The translations under genes were made by a program, and so were the position numbers. 64,000 nucleotides of DNA, taken from the NCBI GenBank assembly GCA_963801715.1, contig CAWDGB010000027.1, positions 1 through 64,000 of the forward strand, written 5' to 3'. Under the pieces are notes generated by a model. It saw only the letters and a program-made list of their open reading frames with translations. It ran no database searches and was not told the origin of the DNA. Positions 61,840-64,000 of the stretch are shown here, one piece after another. Positions within the stretch are counted from its first letter, which is position 1, and each line of letters begins with the position of its first letter. This stretch comes from CAVVJA01 sp963801715. Lineage in GTDB: Bacteria; Actinomycetota; Actinomycetes; Mycobacteriales; Jatrophihabitantaceae.

Positions 61840-62333
61840 GGGTGTATCTGCCGTCGACGCTATCTGGGCTGCGTGAACTCCTCGCCGACGGCGCTGTCCA
61901 CGGCAGCCCGCTCACGGCGTTTGCGGTCACCCCCGGGCTTCGGGATTGGTATCACGACGATGACATCGAGGAGCTGGAGTATGCGGCAACGATGGAGGCG
62001 GCGCGCAGCTCGCTCCGGGCGTTGGACGACGACCCTACGGCCCCGCGTCGCCGAGTTGTCCTAGCCGCTGATGTTCCCGATTCGTCGGTCACGATTCGCG
62101 ACGATCGGGACCGCGGTGTGGTCGAGGTAGGGATTCCGGTGACACTCGATCGCGTCGCTGCCGCCCACGTAGACGATTCCGAGTCGGAGGGCACCGTCGC
62201 AGCTGCCGCGGCTGCCGTGCTGGCTGCGGATCTCGGCGACCTAGACGCGCAAGACCTTGTCGATGACGCGGAGGGTCTCGGGCTTTCGTGGTACGCCAGT
62301 CAGGAACTTCCGATCCTGATCGAGACGATCTGA
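61836..62333 (+). CDS. DUF6912 family protein
   Basis: A 165-residue, acidic actinobacterial protein: MRVYLPSTLSGLRELLADGAV, then VTPGLRDWYHDDDIEELEYAATMEAARSSLRAL and the ending DAEGLGLSWYASQELPILIE. This layout matches DUF6912. The GTG at 61836 overlaps the patatin stop (GTGA), giving translational coupling. The function is unknown. No catalytic motif is evident. Confidence 0.72.
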   Translation: MRVYLPSTLSGLRELLADGAVHGSPLTAFAVTPGLRDWYHDDDIEELEYAATMEAARSSLRALDDDPTAPRRRVVLAADVPDSSVTIRDDRDRGVVEVGIPVTLDRVAAAHVDDSESEGTVAAAAAAVLAADLGDLDAQDLVDDAEGLGLSWYASQELPILIETI

Positions 62334-62511
62334 GCTGGCCAAGGAAAGCCCCTGCGAGCTTTCGCTGGGCGCATCTCACTGATGGTGGGACGATCGTCGA
62401 TGTCCCCTGTGGGCACGGGCAGCCGGATCCGCCGCCCGGCCCACCACCCAGCTGATCCGGGCGGTGCGTTGCGACCCAATGCCCCCTGGACCGTTTGGCG
62501 AAAGGCCGCCC

Positions 62512-64000
62512 ATGGATGCCGTCACCGCTCCGCCCATACCGAACAACGAGCCTGTTCACACCTACCGGCGGGACACACCGGAGCGGTTGTCGCTTGAGGC
62601 CAAACTTCGGGAGTTGGCCGGCCAGTCCATCGACCTGACGATGACGATCGGTGGTCAGCAGCGTATGGCGGCCGGTGGTCGGATCAATGTCGTCGCTCCG
62701 CATAGTCACTCGACTGTGCTGGGTCAAGCTGCTCAGGCGACGACGGATGATGTGGCCGACGCCGTGGACGCCGCTCTGGGCGCGGCCGCGGCTTGGCGCG
62801 ACCTTCCATTCGATGAGCGCGCGGCGATCTTCCTTCGCGCGGCGGATCTGCTGTCGACGACATGGCGGGACACGTTGAATGCCGCCACGATGCTCGGCCA
62901 GTCGAAGTCGGTGCAGCAGGCGGAGATCGATTCGGCGTGTGAGTTGATCGACTTTCTTCGATTCAACGTGCATTTTGCCCGGCAGATCTTGCAGAACCAG
63001 CCAACGAGTTCGCGCCTTACCTGGAACCGCATGGACTATCGCCCGCTCGAGGGTTTCGTGCTGGCAATCACGCCGTTCAATTTCACTGCGATCGGTGGCA
63101 ATCTGCCGACGGCCCCGGCGCTGCTTGGCAACGTTGTCGTGTGGAAGCCCTCTCCCACTCAGCAGCTGGCTGCGCATTGGACCATGAGGTTGCTGGAAGC
63201 CGCTGGGCTGCCCCCGGGAGTGCTGAACATGGTGACAGGCGACGGTCAAGCCGTGAGCCAAGTCGCCGTGCCGCATCGCGCATTGGCCGGCATACATTTC
63301 ACCGGCTCGACGCCGACCTTCCAATTGTTGTGGGGGGCTGTTGGCGCGTCGATATCCTCCTACGCATCGTATCCGCGTGTCGTTGGTGAGACCGGTGGCA
63401 AGGACTTCGTCATCGCTCACCCGTCGGCTGATCCGGCCTCGCTCGTGACCGGGTTGGTGCGCGGTGCCTTCGAGTACCAGGGACAGAAGTGCTCGGCCGC
63501 GTCTCGCGCATATGTTCCTCAGTCCTTGTGGGACGGCAGGCGTGCGTGATGAGCTGGTTGCGATTACCGAATCGCTGAGCTACGGCGATGTCATGGATTT
63601 CACCAACTTCGGTGGAGCGGTCATTGATCGGCGCGCGTTCGATCGGCTCACCAGCGCGATCGATCGGTTGCATGCGGAGCCGTCCGCGTCCGTGCTCGCT
63701 GGAGGCAAATCCGATGACGGCACGGGTTACTTCGTGCGCCCCACGGTCGCTACGATCAGTGACCCAACGCACGAGGCGTTCATCCAGGAGTATTTCGGCC
63801 CCATTTTGGCTATTCACGTCTACGAGGACAAAGCGTGGAGACGAACCCTTGATCAACTTGAATCGGTGACGCCATACGCGCTCACCGGCTCCATATTCGG
63901 CCGGGACCGGGCGGCAATTCTCGAGGCTTCGCACGCGCTTCGGTTTGCCGCTGGGAATCTCTATGTCAATGACAAGCCGACGGGTGCTGTTGTAGGCCAG
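62512..64000 (+). CDS. pruA: L-glutamate gamma-semialdehyde dehydrogenase, frameshifted and cut by the window end
   Basis: PruA oxidises glutamate semialdehyde to glutamate in proline breakdown. The visible 490 codons have ALDH4-type motifs: NEPVHTYRRDTPERLSLEAKL, the NAD site AITPFNFTAIGGNLPTAPAL, VVVWKPSPTQQL, FTGSTPTFQLLW, the general-base Glu in VVGETGGKDFVIAH and the catalytic Cys in YQGQKCSAASRAYVP. The first frame ends at 63549. The rest (VRDELVAITESLSYGD, FFGPILAIHVYED-like EYFGPILAIHVYED, NLYVNDKPTGAVVGQ) lies in another frame reached near 63535. The reading frame is open at 64000. The shift is probably a sequence error. Start ATG at 62512 has an AAAGG site. Confidence 0.9.

Overview
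The window is high-GC DNA from the chromosome of an actinomycete (Actinomycetota). The evidence is the gene set: mshB (mycothiol), whiB2, mtrA-mtrB-lpqB, a GlgM-type glycosyltransferase divergent from glgC, a DUF3117 gene, a WS/DGAT acyltransferase and a DivIVA-like gene. Local gene order recalls Mycobacterium tuberculosis in two blocks (Rv1205-Rv1213 and Rv3231-Rv3260). A genus cannot be assigned from the sequence alone. I found no tRNA, rRNA, insertion sequence, phage gene or CRISPR array.

Layout. 0-2.9 kb: remains of an oligopeptide (Dpp/Opp) ABC operon with several frameshifts, no dppC, and the two ATPases run together. 2.9-9.2 kb: mshB, a membrane protein, a DUF1269 protein, a GNAT, ferredoxin fdxA, then dapD and dapE of lysine/diaminopimelate synthesis. 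9.2-17.6 kb: two LOG-family genes, a DivIVA-like protein, tag, an enoyl-CoA hydratase, DUF3117, a leucyl aminopeptidase, a PTH2 protein, and divergent glgM/glgC. 17.7-20.4 kb: a complete polar amino acid ABC transporter. 20.8-28.9 kb: an FAD/Fe-S oxidase followed by dapC, then an ATP-grasp / alpha-E / transglutaminase trio, CsbD and PspC. 29-32.7 kb: a likely lysine catabolic pair (saccharopine dehydrogenase-like plus an ALDH7-type dehydrogenase) with a divergent LysR regulator.

33-54 kb is a conserved actinobacterial core block: whiB2, a zincin-like protein, DUF3499, manB, Trm112, a SIS isomerase, a CDF transporter, manA, a MerR-SahH open frame, an acyl-ACP desaturase, mtrA, mtrB, lpqB, comF, hpf and secA. 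It is followed by DUF6459 and LysM proteins. 54-58.5 kb holds an XdhC-like gene behind a possible leader peptide, an unknown protein, and an HTH / SAF / MinD-like module. 58.6-62.3 kb holds a WS/DGAT, a patatin-like lipase and DUF6912. A proline-catabolism dehydrogenase (pruA-like) runs off the right end.

At least eight loci, including genes normally essential or highly conserved (mtrB, glgC), are broken by single-base frame changes while all catalytic motifs survive in the alternate frame. Sequencing or assembly indels are the simplest explanation for most of them. The Dpp region is denser in lesions and also lacks whole segments, so it may be truly decayed or mis-assembled. The signals most worth a second look are the continuous MerR-SahH frame, a perfect inverted pair of DnaA boxes after lpqB, a tandem operator before the desaturase, the leader ORF with hairpin before xdhC, and the ATP-grasp/alpha-E/transglutaminase cluster with its polyglutamine tail.
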